Shown here: one piece after another, positions 24,846 through 37,531 of the stretch
Position numbering within the stretch: the first letter of the stretch is position 1
Layout of the letters: the number at the start of each line of letters is the position of its first letter
Assembly: GCF_932274485.2 (NCBI RefSeq)
Contig: NC_065879.2
Location: forward strand, 64,811,459-64,875,458
Direction of reading: 5' to 3'
Origin: Patella vulgata
Lineage: Eukaryota; Mollusca; Gastropoda; Patellidae
DNA: 64,000 bases
Notes under the pieces: generated by a model
The model's input: the letters and a program-made list of their open reading frames with translations, nothing else
Told to the model about the DNA's origin: nothing
Databases searched by the model: none
Made by a program: the position numbers and the translations under genes

Positions 24846-26781
24846 ATACCCCATCGACAGCAGATGCTATCCGTTACTTAAAGCATGGATGATCTTGGGC
24901 GAGGAGAGAGGAAAATTATCTTACAGTCACATCCGAGCATTCACAATGTACACAGTTATTTCAGGAAGATCGAAAATTACAAGAACTTTGAATTTGTGCC
25001 TAAATAATTCAAGCATTAACAAAACACAAATGTGATTCCTTAAATCAGTTTGTACTGAATTGACAACTATCGAGTGTACAAGGCAAGGTATACTTGAAAA
25101 CCCGTTACCGCTTTTCGCTTGAGAAGTTCACATATCTTACTTAAAGAAGGCGGAGCAAACTTTTTTTTTCTTTTGCATTAGTTGTCAAATCTTCAGTTAT
25201 CCATGAAGTAGGCGACATGCATTCAAACCCCATGTTTTGTTTTAAGAAAGCTGTTACACGATAGATTTCATGCCTTATAGCACCCGGTTTCTCACTGACT
25301 GTATTATAACACATCCAAAGTGCAAGACAAAACGAGGACCAAGTACACTCTAAACAAAACAACCCCAGAAGGCGGCCACACAATAAGCATACATCTGTAA
25401 AGGGGGTCCTTTTAGGCTGGTCCTATCGTGACAACTACCTTTGCTAAAAGGATACTTACTATTCAGGCCTATAGCCTACTTACGGACCAGAATGTTTTGT
25501 TACTTCAGCTTATACAAACTTCATATTACTGCTGCTGTTCCAGATACCCATTTATTATGTATTTGTAGATGGTGAAAAACGATGTATGTCTATTTTTACG
25601 TGCGTGTAGGCACTATCTTTTTATATGGAATGGCAGTGTGATTTCGATATGTCTTGTGTTGGTAAATGCTCTGTGTTACGGGATGTTCGTATAAGTTAGT
25701 ATGGTTTATTTTGAGGTAAACGTGTTGTATTTATGGATGTGTCATGTTGATGGAAAGCCGTTGTTCATAATGGTTAATATATTTTATATGTATTTATATT
25801 ACTTTATATATCAAAAAGAACTAGTAGTAAAATAAAAGTCGATACCTACCTTATTGTACAACAGCAGGAGGAATTAAGCCAACTGATTTAACGTCAATTT
25901 ATTTCATGTCGGCTTGACTAAGAATTATTCAGGACCTGAAAAATACGAGAAGAGTGTTTTGGCACAAAGCATCAACCACCAGTCCCGTGGCACAATAGCA
26001 GGTGTTAGGACTAAGCCCATGCAACCAATACACCAGTTGTATCAGAACATACTACATTACAGCATTTCTTAGCTACCAAATAGACGAACATGTGACTTTT
26101 TAAAAAAAGTAAATTAATGTAAAATTAAGTAATAACCACATTGAGGAACTAAATTATCAATATGTAATATTGATCATGAATTATTTGAACATTTTGACAA
26201 CGTTGATCACGAGCTTGGATCAGTTTAGATGTTTTTAAAATAGCATGTGTCATCATCGCGATGGAAATATCGGACACTGTTATTCTGATATTGCACAAGT
26301 TAGGGCGGCACCGTGTTGGTTAGTATAACGAATAACGTAGTGAATAATGAGCGAAGTGCGATACACACAATGATTCTAACATCGACGAAGCGTTTCAACA
26401 TTTGTAATAAGTCATCGTTGATTACAACCGTCACGCTCATATCCATCCGTTGGTCTTAGGTATGATTCGGCCAGATCAGTTACCCCCCAAAAAAACGGAA
26501 CCGTGGTGATTGTTACTTAGGTTTACAAAACATGACTTGCGGAAAGACATTATGGGATATTCCAGATGTGAGACAAACAGTGATTTTAAACGACACCATG
26601 TAGAATTGGTGTAAACAATCTGTCGGAAATTGGAGCAGTAGTTTCAAACGAAACATTTGAAATCTAACCTAAGCATATGTAATAAAATGAGCAAGTGGTA
26701 GATATCGGACGATGACATTATGTTGAATGTTTCAAGGGTTTAATATAACACAGAATAGCACACTCTCTAGTGGCACTTTTG
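24846..26781. other. Unannotated AT-rich interval
   Basis: About 1.9 kb without recognisable genes, satellite monomers or inverted ends. The longest open frames are about 80 codons (for example 25141-25383, minus) and match no family I know. I cannot exclude non-coding exons. Confidence 0.5.
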
Positions 26782-26789
26782 TCTACCAA

Positions 26790-27344
26790 TAGTTCCTTAA
26801 GGAATGTCTGGTCGGACTTTGTCCGCTGACAGTTCCTATCGCTTGCTATATAGCTGCTATATGAAAATACCGCCCATCCCCACCTCTGTCTAGGGCTATT
26901 TTTGAATCTTTTTGGACCCTGATTCTTCTTTGTTTGCCAAAGGAATCATTTGCCACAGCTGACACATATTTACATGTATATAATAATTCAACAGTATTTT
27001 CAAGCAGAATTTTGCGATTAAAAACATACACAAAATACGTTTAAACTGATAAGCCATTACGAGACTCAAACATGCGCAGACCGCCTGATTATTTAATCAC
27101 TAAATTCTACTTGAACATAGTGTTGAATTATTATAAATTTGTGTCAAATATGACGAGAAATGATTCCTTTTGCGAAAAATAAACATTCAGGGTGAAAAAT
27201 AGAAGGTACGGGTTCCAAAATAGCTTAAGAACAGAGGCTCGGAAGAGCGGTATTTTACCGTATTTTTATATTGCAGCTATATAGCAAGCGATAGGAACTG
27301 TCAGCGGATATAGTCCGATCAGAGGCAGTTCCTAAAGGAACTAA
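26790..27344. mobile_element. hAT-like non-autonomous element with ~85-bp inverted ends (555 bp)
   Basis: The inverted ends start TAGTTCCTT and share TCGGAC, CCGCTGACAGTTCC and TATCGCTTGCTATATAGC over about 85 bp. The 8-bp sequence TCTACCAA lies directly outside both ends (26782-26789 and 27345-27352). An 8-bp duplication suggests the hAT superfamily. The interior is AT-rich and non-coding. Confidence 0.82.
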
Positions 27345-27359
27345 TCTACCAACAACCAG

Positions 27360-28140
27360 TTACAAACTTTTATACATACATCAACATGCATAACATTAAT
27401 TAAAACGCTAAAGTCAAAACATGCCAAACAAAACCTAGCACAAACGCTATTCCAAAGACATACAAAGTATACCCTTGCTATAATTAGCAACACATAACAT
27501 AGTAGACAATCCACTAGATTTGTCCGCTAACACAAAATAAACCCAATAGCAAAACATCTTAAGTTAAGTATACACCCACCGGCAGCTTTTATGTGTGTAT
27601 TGTTTAAAAAAAAACATTTGTTTTCGGGCATGTCATTGACATATAAAATAATATAAACCAATTGTCGGTAAACATTTTGTAACTTTTAACACGCGAGTGT
27701 TCAATTTATATTTTAATGGTCTAATCAATTATGAGCGACCCACTAAAAGGTGACTAGATTTGTATTCCTTATGTAACGCCAATTTTGCTTACAAGGAAAT
27801 GGTTGCTTGGTGGTTCCAACAGGTGTGACCGTAAACGAACATGTTGGCGATACTATTACTTCATTGAAATGGGATGTTAAATAAAACTATTTCACACAAT
27901 TAAACAGAAATCAATCTTTTAGCTATTTGAATTCCACAACAGAAAGGGGTGTGATGTGTTTAAGGACACCTAGGGCTAGAACACCAGATACCAATTTAGA
28001 CCATTCAGCTGCTGGTCCCCGGGGTTAGTTCGGCACGACTATTGGTGGGGTGGGGGTGCAAAACAATGGAATTGGGTCAAGTGGAACCATGTGTTAAAAA
28101 ACTTGGTTTCATGTTTAACATCTGCAGCGGTTCCATCGTC
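27360..28140. other. Unannotated interval
   Basis: AT-rich sequence with no recognisable gene or repeat. It contains short runs of A, and GT/GGGG-rich sequence near 28035-28060. Confidence 0.45.
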
Positions 28141-28142
28141 TT

Positions 28143-29260
28143 GCTATTTCATGTACATTAGTTTAGTTCATATGGCGTCAAATAATCAGTTTGGACATGG
28201 TTAAGGATTTGTACAAGAATTAAAAAAGCATTTAAGATCCATCAAAACCCATAATATTATTTACCCAAATGATAATATTTGGACCAAATTAAATCCACTG
28301 GTATTGTATTGTTACATCATTTAAACACCATCGATCTATTATGAGTTAGCGTCTGTTATTACTCGTTTTATGAAATTAAACTAAATGGGGTTTAGCGCCC
28401 TACTCCGACTGGGCTGTATTATGTACACGCCAATGTGTACACGGGGCCTCGGTTTTTCAAACCCATCCGAACGACTATACGTTGTCCCTTGCCAGACCTT
28501 CCGTCCTGCATCCTGACAAGAGGAGACACGCCAGGAATTTCCGATGACCTTTCTCGGGACCTCGGTTTTGCATCCCATCCGAACGACTATACGTTAACTA
28601 TTTCCAGGTCTTCCGTCCTGCACCACAAACGAGGAGGAACCACACCGGATAATCCTGATGATTTCATGTACATTAGTTTAGTTCATATGGCGTCAAATAA
28701 TCAGTTTGGACATAGTTAATGATTTGTAAAAGAATTAAAAAAGCATTTAAGATTACAATAGCACATTAATGGGACTAACATAAATGTTAAGTATCTGTAT
28801 TTATATAATTCGATTTTGTGCACGAACCAGGTAACTTTAGATCTAAATAATTCTGTGTGGTTAGATAGGCATAACTAATAGGCATTGTGAACGTTAGATC
28901 CATCGAAACCCATATTTGGACCAAATTAAATCCACTGGTATTGTATTGTTATTACATCATTTAAACACCATCGACCTATTATGAGTTAGCATATTAAATT
29001 AAATGGGGTTTAGCGCCCCACTCCGACTGGGCTGTATTATGTACACGCCAATGCGTACACAAGGCCTCGGTTTTTCAACCCATCCGAACGACTATACGTT
29101 GTCCCTTGCCAGACTTTCCGTCCTGCACCACTGACAAGAGGGAGCCACGCCAGGAATTTCCGATGAACTTTCTCGGGACCTCGACTTTGCATCCCATCCG
29201 AACGACTATACGTTGACTTTTTCCAGGTCTTCTGTTCTGCACCACAGGGATCGAACACGG
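28143..29260. repeat. Tandem segmental duplication carrying a SINE (x2)
   Basis: The segment starting CATGTACATTAGTTTAGTTC occurs at about 28150 and 28667. Both copies contain ATCAGTTTGGACAT, GACCAAATTAAATCCACTGG, ATCATTTAAACACCATCG and then the SINE. The second copy has about 140 bp of extra sequence (about 28757-28893), so it is a later insertion or the first lost it. The junction near 28664 falls inside the SINE, which explains why only the second SINE keeps its tRNA-like head. Confidence 0.85.
28383..28664 (-). mobile_element. tRNA-derived SINE, head lost at duplication junction
   Basis: Read on the minus strand the element ends GGGCGCTAAACCCCATTT. It includes GTGTACACATTGGCGTGTAC and two copies of the block CGTATAGTCGTTCGGATGGG. 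The tRNA-like 5' end is absent because the duplication breakpoint cuts through the element. Confidence 0.82.
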
Positions 29261-29313
29261 GCCCTCCAGGTTAGCGAGCCAACGACTTACTCACTGAGCC
29301 ACCGTGACCACGA
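29000..29313 (-). mobile_element. tRNA-derived SINE, near full length
   Basis: On the minus strand it starts with a tRNA-like head. An A-box-like TGGCTCAGTGAG lies at 29301-29290 and a B-box-like GTGTTCGATCCC at 29259-29248. The body has two CGTATAGTCGTTCGGATGGG blocks, and the end is GGGCGCTAAACCCCATTTAA. SINEs of this type are transcribed by RNA polymerase III from these boxes and depend on LINE enzymes for movement. The head does not fold as a clean tRNA, so it is not called a tRNA gene. Confidence 0.88.
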
Positions 29314-29929
29314 CTCTTTTTATGCCAATGTTGCTGCTTTTAAAATTGGCTTTCCTCATGCATGACGTTACTACTATCAAATCAAAAATATCTGCTGCCA
29401 ACTAGATAAGACCTCTTAGCCGCTGATCCCTTTACAATGGTGATAGGGTTTCCTGGATATTTTCCTTGCATATTTTACTTAGTCGAAGTACTATTGTTCA
29501 CTGACAGCGACTTTTTTTTCAGTACAGAGAGAAAATAAACAATGATTTCAAGGTGAAAGTAAAGAGGGATAGGTGTTAAAATGGACAGTGTGGGAATTGG
29601 AGAGATGCACTGTACGTATATATTTATTGTAAATTTTAATCTGGACTAAAAGTTTTTGTGGCCACCCAGCAGGTTAAGAGTTCAATAATGATATGTTTCA
29701 GGTTCGCCCGTTTACATTAATGAAATCTTGTGAAAGCACACATATCAGAGCTATTCTCGATATACCTTTTTAAAAACACTTAGAGGTTGTTTATTCCGAA
29801 AGAAGCCCTGTTGATTGTAAATTTCGATCCGTTTTCTTGAGTTATCTTTCAATTGATACTTTTAAATCCGATGAACGCGATACAGAGCAATAGCCCCGGT
29901 CAATTTTTCTTTAAAAAAACGTAATGGGG
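29314..29929. other. Unannotated interval
   Basis: No recognisable coding sequence, repeat or inverted ends. A T-run lies near 29511. Confidence 0.4.
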
Positions 29930-30930
29930 TTGTTCATCCTGGCCTATGTTATTATGTTGTCAACCGGTCGGTCGGTCCGTTTACAACTGCTACGTGAACG
30001 CCATAGAAGCAAGTTTCTGACGAACATTTTTAAAATGTGGGAAACATTAGGGTCATAAGAGGACAGGCTATAATTGTTAATGGGCGTTTTTCAAATTTTG
30101 TGGGAAACGTTGGACGAACTTTATCCATAATCAGTGACCTTACAGTCGGGAGTTACCCCCTTTGACCTAACTTATAAAAACGATAGAGGCTATAGATTTT
30201 AAAGGATTTTTTCCAAATAAGACGGGAAGCATTAGCACCAGGAGAGGTCCAACCATATCGATATTCACGATCCCGCGACCATCGGTACCAGAAGTATGTC
30301 CTCATAACCAAAAACCTTCTGTACGCGATAGAAGCTATAATTTTCTACGGATTGTTTATTCCAAATTTGGTGGGAAGCACCGGAGTAAGGAGGGGTTGAA
30401 CGGTTTTAATAATCAGCGTTCCCGAGCGCCCCCGGCCCCCTCGAGTTTTAATGGATCTTTTTTCAAATTTGGTTTGAAGAATTCAGACCCTATCTAGAGT
30501 CTCCCGTAAACCTTGTGAACGCGATAGAGGCTATACCTGTTAAAATATTATTAAATTTGAATTTAAGCAGTATGGTCATGTGAGGACAAATGCTGTACGT
30601 ATTCAGCATTGCAAAACCTTACTTTTTGGTGCAAAGCATTGGGACTGATGAAAGGGCGAACATTATCGATATTCTACGACTGTCCGTACTGGAGTTTCCC
30701 TCCTTTTTTCGAAAACCTTGTGGATGTCATAGCTGCTACAATTGTTAACGTATTATTTTTATATGGGATGTGAGGCATTGAAATCATGATTGGGAGAAGC
30801 CTATCGATATTCAACATTTACCCCCACCCCCATTGTAGAGTCTTCAGTCTTTAATGGATTTGTTTCAAATCTGGTGTGAAGCAGTGGGGGTATGGCAAGA
30901 ACCAGCCTTCTAAATAATGCACACTTTTTT
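29930..30930 (+). repeat. ~120-145 bp complex repeat, about 7 degenerate units
   Basis: Anchors such as CGATAGAGGCTATA, TTCCAAATTTGGTGGGAAGC and CCTATCGATATTCA recur through the interval with heavy divergence. Several units carry AACCTTGTGAACGCGATAG. It is the longest array of the family that starts at 5870, on the same strand. Confidence 0.8.
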
Positions 30931-33799
30931 TTTTCTTTTCACGAAAAACAATTTTTGCCGGATTGTTTTAAGGTTGTGGACATAAGGGATATATTTTCAG
31001 AGTTTTAATTTCCGATATGCTGTTGTGTGGGTGTATTTCCACGTTTTGTGTGTCTATCGTATTGTGTGTTTACAGGCCAGAGTTCTTAAGAGTTTTAAAA
31101 TTTGGTGGGATTGTTCATTGTGGGAAAACACTATAGGATTTCAAAATAGTTGGTTTGTGGAGTCAAGGAAGCCTAGTAAACGTTCTATAAATAAAACATT
31201 TTTTAAAACTCACATTCATTCTAGCATTTATTGAATGGCAGTCTTTGGCGCCTGGTTATTCCAGTCTACACGGGTAGAGGTCCTCTGTGGGATATGTTTA
31301 GCCTCGTTAATCGAGTCGCATCATCACAAATGGCGCTCGAAAGCAATCTGGCACGCGATTCGTGTGGATGATAATGAGTTAAAGACTTGGCTCCTTTAAT
31401 GCTCCTTATATACTTTGTTTTTAGAGACTTGTCTCCTTTAATGCTTCGTGTGTATTCCTTTTCTCCCTGGTTTGATTTGGCTGTTCATCTGATTTATGGA
31501 AGATCGCATTGTTGGGTTATTCAATTTCGCTTAGTTTTTGGTGATGTTTTAACGATAGCAAAGATCTCTTAGTTAATTTCCTTTTTAAGTACAACTATAA
31601 CCCCAGTCACCAGCTTACTGAGTGGATACTTCCGTATACAAAAGCTGGATTATACTACATGGTCACACCAGAATGCCACCTTGAGCATTACCACGATAAG
31701 AAATTCATAATTAATCTATAATATTTTTCATATGTTAATAATTGAGAAGTAAACTGATGGAACCTATTTTTCAAAGTTGGGATGTTTACTTGATCAAACT
31801 GGTATGGGAGATATTGACATGGTCAAAAATACAATAAACGATTTCATTGAAATCTTCTATGTTTGTTTTTGTTTGTGGAATTACTGTCTTCATCTAGCAT
31901 TTCATACCTATAGATGAACCTAGTCGGAAGATATAACTGTACAGAGCCACCCCATCAAATTCAAAATAACATTATCAGACCAACACAATTGACAATTATA
32001 TCTGTACCTAAATCAAACCTTTAAAATTTCGTTAATGGAGCAAATTCCTATTCTGTCTAACAACTATAATTTACCTAATGTCCATCCCCTTTTATAAATA
32101 GCAGACATCCCTAAAGACCAAGTCGAAACTTCCTTAAAGATACTACTATCTTTTTAATCTTCTACCTATATGTATTTGAAAATGGGATATGTGTAATGAC
32201 CACATTGATTTCCCAGATAAGCCCACAAATTAAACAAGTTCAACTACAGTGTCAGCTAGTGGGGTTCCCGTTAGTATCTTGGCGTGTGCACTAGTACTCA
32301 TACTTGGTTTGTAATGTAATGATGAAAAAAAGAAAGAATTCCCTTGAGGTATTTCGAAAGATATACATGTAAATGTATTTTGGGTTACGTACAAGTTGTA
32401 TTTTGATACTGGCAACTGAGTGGCAGGAGACTTAAACAATTAACAATTTAAATTCCCGTTAAGCTTGATAGTGTATACTCTTTGCACACAGATCGTATCG
32501 TTGGCAAGAAGAGAATATTCTATGTGTCATTGCTATCAGGATGTATCTTTTGTTCTATTGATATTTTCTATACTATCGAAAGTGTGAGGTGGAATATGTT
32601 CATTTTTGCAGAACACCTGCTACTATAAATGTGCTGATTGTTTTTATACCTATAATGCCCTATGGGACATCCACTAAATATTGGCTCCGTAATCATTATT
32701 AAATTTGTGGTAAGCCGCCCCTGACAACCCCCTTCTCTGTTACGATACAGTATAAAACATAACTGAACTAATTCTTCTTTTGTTATAAAGATGTGTCCTA
32801 TTTAATATCGTAAGAATTTCGGTGAATATTTATGGAGCCATTGACCTCGATTCAAAAATTATGTACACAGTTTATTATTTGGTCAGAACGATGTGCCGTT
32901 TTACTATCTACGGTTTATTAGACTTAACGACCTGGAATGCCGTAAGAATATTTAGAATGCGTTCATAGTGCATTTAGAATATTTCTCCACAAGAATGGGC
33001 CCTAATAATTGGAATATTCTGACGCCATTCCGCCTTTAGTGTGACGAGGGTTTAACAATAATGTTCTGTAAAAGTAAGAAAAGAATAAAAGGGTCGTATA
33101 AAGAAAACTAAGGGAGCGCAAAATATAAGCAATGATGTCTCTGGATAATGTAGGCCTTTTTTGTACATGTGTGTGTTTATGCAATCTACGTGTATTTATA
33201 ATTTGTAGGCTCTGAGGCACAGACTACTCAGGGAACATTTAAAACTGATGACTCCTTGTGAGTGGTTTATAGGTTTTAAAAGAAGTTTTAAAATGAATAG
33301 TTTGTGTCGAGTGGACGTTAAACCCCATTTCTCTCTCTCTCTTTAAAATGAAAATGGTGCGTCTTGAAATTAGCGGGTGGCGTTTAATCTAGAGGTTTTC
33401 GGATGAAGTCGATCGTCTTGAGATTTGTGATTTGCGGAGCATAAACGTTTAGTGGTATATTGTGTTGTTCTGTTAGAAAATGGAGACTCAGAAGTTTATA
33501 AAACGCCTTGACATTTGTGGAGAGCGTGTATATTATTATTTGTGTTTTGTATGAAAATGGAAACGCGGTATACGTTAAAATTATTTGTTTTAGCTGAAAA
33601 CATGCAAAGGCAGGAATAAGAATTAAAATAGAATAATAAACTGATATTGAATTAGATATTATGGAAATTTTGTTGATTGAATTCATAAAAGAAATTAATT
33701 TACTGTTAAATTGCGTATATATGTTATTTAGTACTGTCATGTAGTGGTAATACGCTCACACAGAAGCAATGTCTCATAGCAGCATATTTGAAAGGAAAA
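30931..33799. other. Unannotated AT-rich interval
   Basis: Nearly 2.9 kb with no recognisable gene. The longest frame, 33384-33740 (minus, 118 codons), is hydrophobic and Ile/Leu/Ser-rich with no known motif and AT-driven composition. A SINE tail near 33310 is listed separately. Confidence 0.5.
33310..33345 (+). mobile_element. SINE tail fragment
   Basis: GTGGACGTTAAACCCCATTT followed by a (CT)n run. This is the terminal part of the SINE family only. Confidence 0.6.
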
Positions 33800-34375
33800 C
33801 TTGAATGTTGACCAAATCTGGAAAGATCTAAAAGGTTCCCCCAAGAAATTTAATTGCTATCGTGTGTGTAATATCCATAGGATCCGTCCTCTCATGATCC
33901 TAATGCTTCACATCAAATTTAAAAAACAATATGTTAAATATTGTACCCTCTATTGCGTTCACAAGTGTTCGACAAAGGTGGCATACCTCCAAAATAAAAT
34001 GCACCCAAAATTTGAAAAAAATCTGCAATAGTACTAACCGCTTTCACCTTAACGAGAAATTATGATGCCAGAATGACATCTTCTCGTGGTGTCGATGCTT
34101 AAAACCAAGTTCATGAAAAATTGCCATGTCGAGTGGGCAAGGGCAGTAACTCCAAAACGGAATATCGGGGAAAGCTGAAAATCGATAGGGCTCATGCTGC
34201 CGATGCTTTAACACGAAAGTATCCACTCGAAATCAAAGCGGGAATAACTCTGGAACAAAAGGTCGTGGAGCGCTGAACATCGATAGTCATCTTCCTCTCT
34301 AGGTATGTAATCCTCACACCAATTTTCAAAAACCGTCAAAAATTCTATCCTCTATCGCGTTAAAAAGCAATTGTT
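33800..34375 (-). repeat. ~120-145 bp complex repeat, about 4 units, inverted
   Basis: Read on the minus strand it shows the family order: ATAGAGGATAGAATTTTTGA, TTTGAAAATTGGTGTGAGG, ATCGATGTTCAGCGCTCC and GAGTTATTCCCGC. A further unit at 33810-33980 carries the marker ATGAGAGGACGGATCC on the same strand. Confidence 0.75.
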
Positions 34376-35226
34376 GTCGCCGGAGACACCTATAGACGCC
34401 CAATCTGCATTTCCTGAATGAAGCGGGAGACTTGCCACTAGCTATCATATGTTTGTTTCACATAATAATGTACGGTTATCTAGATATCCAAAACGTTCAT
34501 TTATGTGTGGGTTTTATCAAATAAGTCGTCCAGTTGTTATTAAGATTCAATACGACAAAATATAGCTTTAATAATTTTCAGGGAGTTAAACGTAAAGAGA
34601 GAGGAATAGGTTTATCGTCCACTGTACGCAAACTAGGCCATTTCGGGACTAATATATGGTTTAATTTTAGCGACCCTATTCCTTGTCACGTACAAGTTAG
34701 GAATCGCAACCACGCCAGTTGACTCAGTGATTGGTCTTATAATCTAAAGCGCACGCCACCTCTACCTTAAACGCTCACTTCTATTTTGAATGTTTTCGAC
34801 CACTAGGATTAATATATAGTTTTGTGTAATAAAATCAAATAAAATAATCTCCAATTTTATTTTGATAGTTTACGACTCAGATATTTTGTAGAAATTGGTG
34901 CATACGCAAATTTCGTTTTCGTTTTTATTGTGTAGGTTATTATCTTATGCCTTACAATGCAGACAAGAGTATGGCAAAGATTAAGTGGAATACGGGAAAG
35001 ATTCTGCTGTTTAAACGTGAAAATGTAATACTATTGTTAGAAGTGTATTCAAATCAGTATAATGCATAGTACCCTGTTGGAGTACAAAGAAAAAGAGTAT
35101 CGCAACAACTCTATAGTGCTAATGCTTCATCAGATATGTCGGCTTGTTTACGTTCTGAAAGGTGTTCATTCACCCTGAAATCCCCCGGAGGAAACACAGA
35201 ACCAATAAGAAGATAAAAATTGAAGT
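34376..35226. other. Unannotated interval
   Basis: AT-rich sequence without recognised repeats. A 62-codon frame at 34534-34722 has no known family. Confidence 0.4.
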
Positions 35227-35230
35227 TTAA

Positions 35231-35556
35231 AGATACATTATGTAAGATTTAGATAAAAAAAACTTGCCGTTCATGTTATAACACCTCAAAAATAGATAAT
35301 GCAAAATGAATATAATAAAAATGACTGTCACTTTATTCTGTGAGAAGTTATTAGTGTTTGAAGTTTTGACATAACGTGGTTAAACTCTTAAATGGTTGCG
35401 GGTTTCTAATTTATTTAAAATCGGAGCTACGCAATGTTCTAGAAGTTGATTATGGGCTGGTCATATTAATAAATGTTTAAATAATAATTTATATAACATT
35501 AGAAGCCAGAAAAAAGTTCTGCAATAGGCATATTTAGCTCTTACATAATGCATTTT
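35231..35556 (-). mobile_element. TTAA-flanked MITE, family B, copy 4 (inverted)
   Basis: TTAA lies on both sides (35227-35230 and 35557-35560). The ends are AGATACATTATGTAAG and, on the other strand, AAATGCATTATGTAAGAGC. Compared with copies 1-3 it lies in reverse. It is 326 bp long and non-coding, and sits outside the satellite field. Confidence 0.8.
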
Positions 35557-35759
35557 TTAAAACAAAGTGATTATTTGGAATATAAATTATTTTAAGTGGG
35601 CGCACCTTTCTCTGTTGAAATTAGAGATTACTTTGGATATCAAACCGGTTTGTTGGATCTACGAGTAAAACCTTCAGTTATGACACGTGAAATGTAACCA
35701 ACTGGCATGTATGTTTTGGTGAAGCGCCCACGAACATCATCAATGATATTTCACATATC

Positions 35760-36640
35760 ACTGCAATTTTAAACTTTATTGAATAGTTCCCGATTACGTC
35801 CGTCAACAATTGCCTTGTGAACACGACAGTTTTTGACCGATTTGGTGTGAAGCATCGTGCCCATGCGAGGACGAACCGTATCGATATTCAATGTTTTGCG
35901 ACTTTACGGAGTTATGCCCCCTTTTCCGAAAACATTGTGGATGCGAAAGAGAATGTAGTTTTTAACGGGTGTTTTTCAAATCTGTTTGAAAGCATTGGGA
36001 TCATGATTGGATGAACCCTATTGATTTTTCATAAGAAAACAAACCCTATCGATATTCAGTGGTATGACGTTTTTGCCGAAAACCTTGTGAACACGATAGA
36101 GCTGGTATTTTTAAATGGATGTTTTTCAAATATGGTTTGACGCATTGGGGACATGAGCAGATGAACCTTGTTGATTTTCAGCGCTCTTGACGGATGTTTT
36201 TGTCTGACGCATTTGGGTTAAGACTGGGTTGAACCTATTGATTTTAAGCGTTCCGCGACTTATGTATGAGAGGACAAACCCTATCGATATTTAGTGTTCC
36301 GCGACTTTCTGTTCCGGAGTTATGCGCTTTTATCGAAAAACTTGTGATCACGAGGCTGTAGTTGTTAGCGGGTGTTTTTCAATTTTGGTTTGAAGCGTTC
36401 AGAGACTTTTTATTCGGAGTTCTCTCCCGTGTCCGAAACTTTGTTAACGCGATGGCAGTTTTTCAAATTTGGTGGGAAGCATCAGGGTCATGACTGGATT
36501 AGCCCTATTGATTTTCAGCGTACAGCGACTTTTCGTTCCTGCGATATCGGTCCATTGCCGAAAATCATTGTTAACGCGATAGAGGCTGTAGTTTTTCAAA
36601 TAACGCGATAGAGGCTGTAAGTTTTAAATTTTGGTGTGAC
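35760..36640 (+). repeat. ~120-145 bp complex repeat, about 6 units
   Basis: Recurrent blocks are TTGTGAACACGATAGAG, TTTTTCAAATxTGGTTTGA, GAACCCTATTGATTTTC or ATCGATATTCA, and CGGAGTTATGCCCCCTTTTC. Frames stay open across single units (35817-36014 and 36372-36611) but encode no known domain. Confidence 0.8.
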
Positions 36641-37481
36641 TCTGCGAATAAACGGCGGGAAAAGAAGTTAACAGGGGATAATACAGCAATTTACTTAGGC
36701 TTCGATATGTGGTAAATGGACAACAATAAAAGCAAGCTTAAAATGGATTTCATCTCAATCAAGTCACGTGAAAAACAAGGGGGCTTGAAATTGGGTAGCT
36801 TTTTTAGATTAATTTTTTTTAAGAGGGATTTGTTTAAATATGTTTTTAGTCCAAATATATCATTAAATCATTCATTTTGTACGCGGGAAGGCATCTCCAA
36901 CTATAATTTTAAACAAAACTATATCAAACGATGTTACAGAGTAAATAAGGATACTTTTGATAATTTATTCTGTTTATGTCATTGTGTTTGTATATCACCG
37001 AATTACACATACAATCGATCAGTCACGTTTCTGGGGCGTCTTTCCCATATATATATATATATTTTTCTATGAATCGACACTAAAAGCATGAAAATATTAA
37101 ATTGATTTCGCTGAGTTCGATATATTGAGGAATGGCGAAAATGCGATATTTTAAATTAGGTAATTGACGGTAATGATTTAAACTTAGTCCTGACTTCAAA
37201 AAAACCCCAAAAAAAAACCTGTCATACTATCTGACAGCTTATGCAACTTAATATACGGCGATTTCTATTTTCACAATTAGGCATAATGTTGATAATGATC
37301 ATAACGATGGTGTTTACATTTGTTTGTTGATGTGACCTCATGACCTGTGACGTTTAGATAACGTCATATGGATATCATGGCTATTCACTGTGTCAGAGTC
37401 ACTTTTCTGCAGGTAGGGTGAGTCTGTCGTTCAGATTGGGGGTCACTTTAGTGCTGCGATGTAAGTGTTGTATATACGTTT
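36641..37481. other. Unannotated interval
   Basis: AT-rich. A 118-codon frame at 36716-37072 (plus) has no recognisable motif and ends in a TA repeat (37049-37060). Confidence 0.4.
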
Positions 37482-37509
37482 TGTGTGTGTGTGTGGGGGG
37501 GGGGGGGGC
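37482..37509 (+). repeat. (GT)n microsatellite followed by a G run
   Basis: GTGTGTGTGTGTG is followed by about 14 consecutive G. G runs of this length can form G-quadruplexes and are error-prone in assemblies. Confidence 0.9.
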
Positions 37510-37531
37510 ATGAGCAGATACTTATCTTTAA

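Noticed and set aside
25141-25383. 80-codon minus-strand frame with several Cys and Trp
   Set aside because: No recognisable domain, and nothing nearby suggests exons or a promoter.
29248-29301. tRNA-like A and B boxes
   Set aside because: They belong to a SINE head. The sequence does not give a full cloverleaf with acceptor stem, so no tRNA gene is called.
33384-33740. 118-codon minus-strand frame as a membrane protein gene
   Set aside because: The hydrophobic composition follows from AT-rich DNA; there is no motif, family or supporting context.
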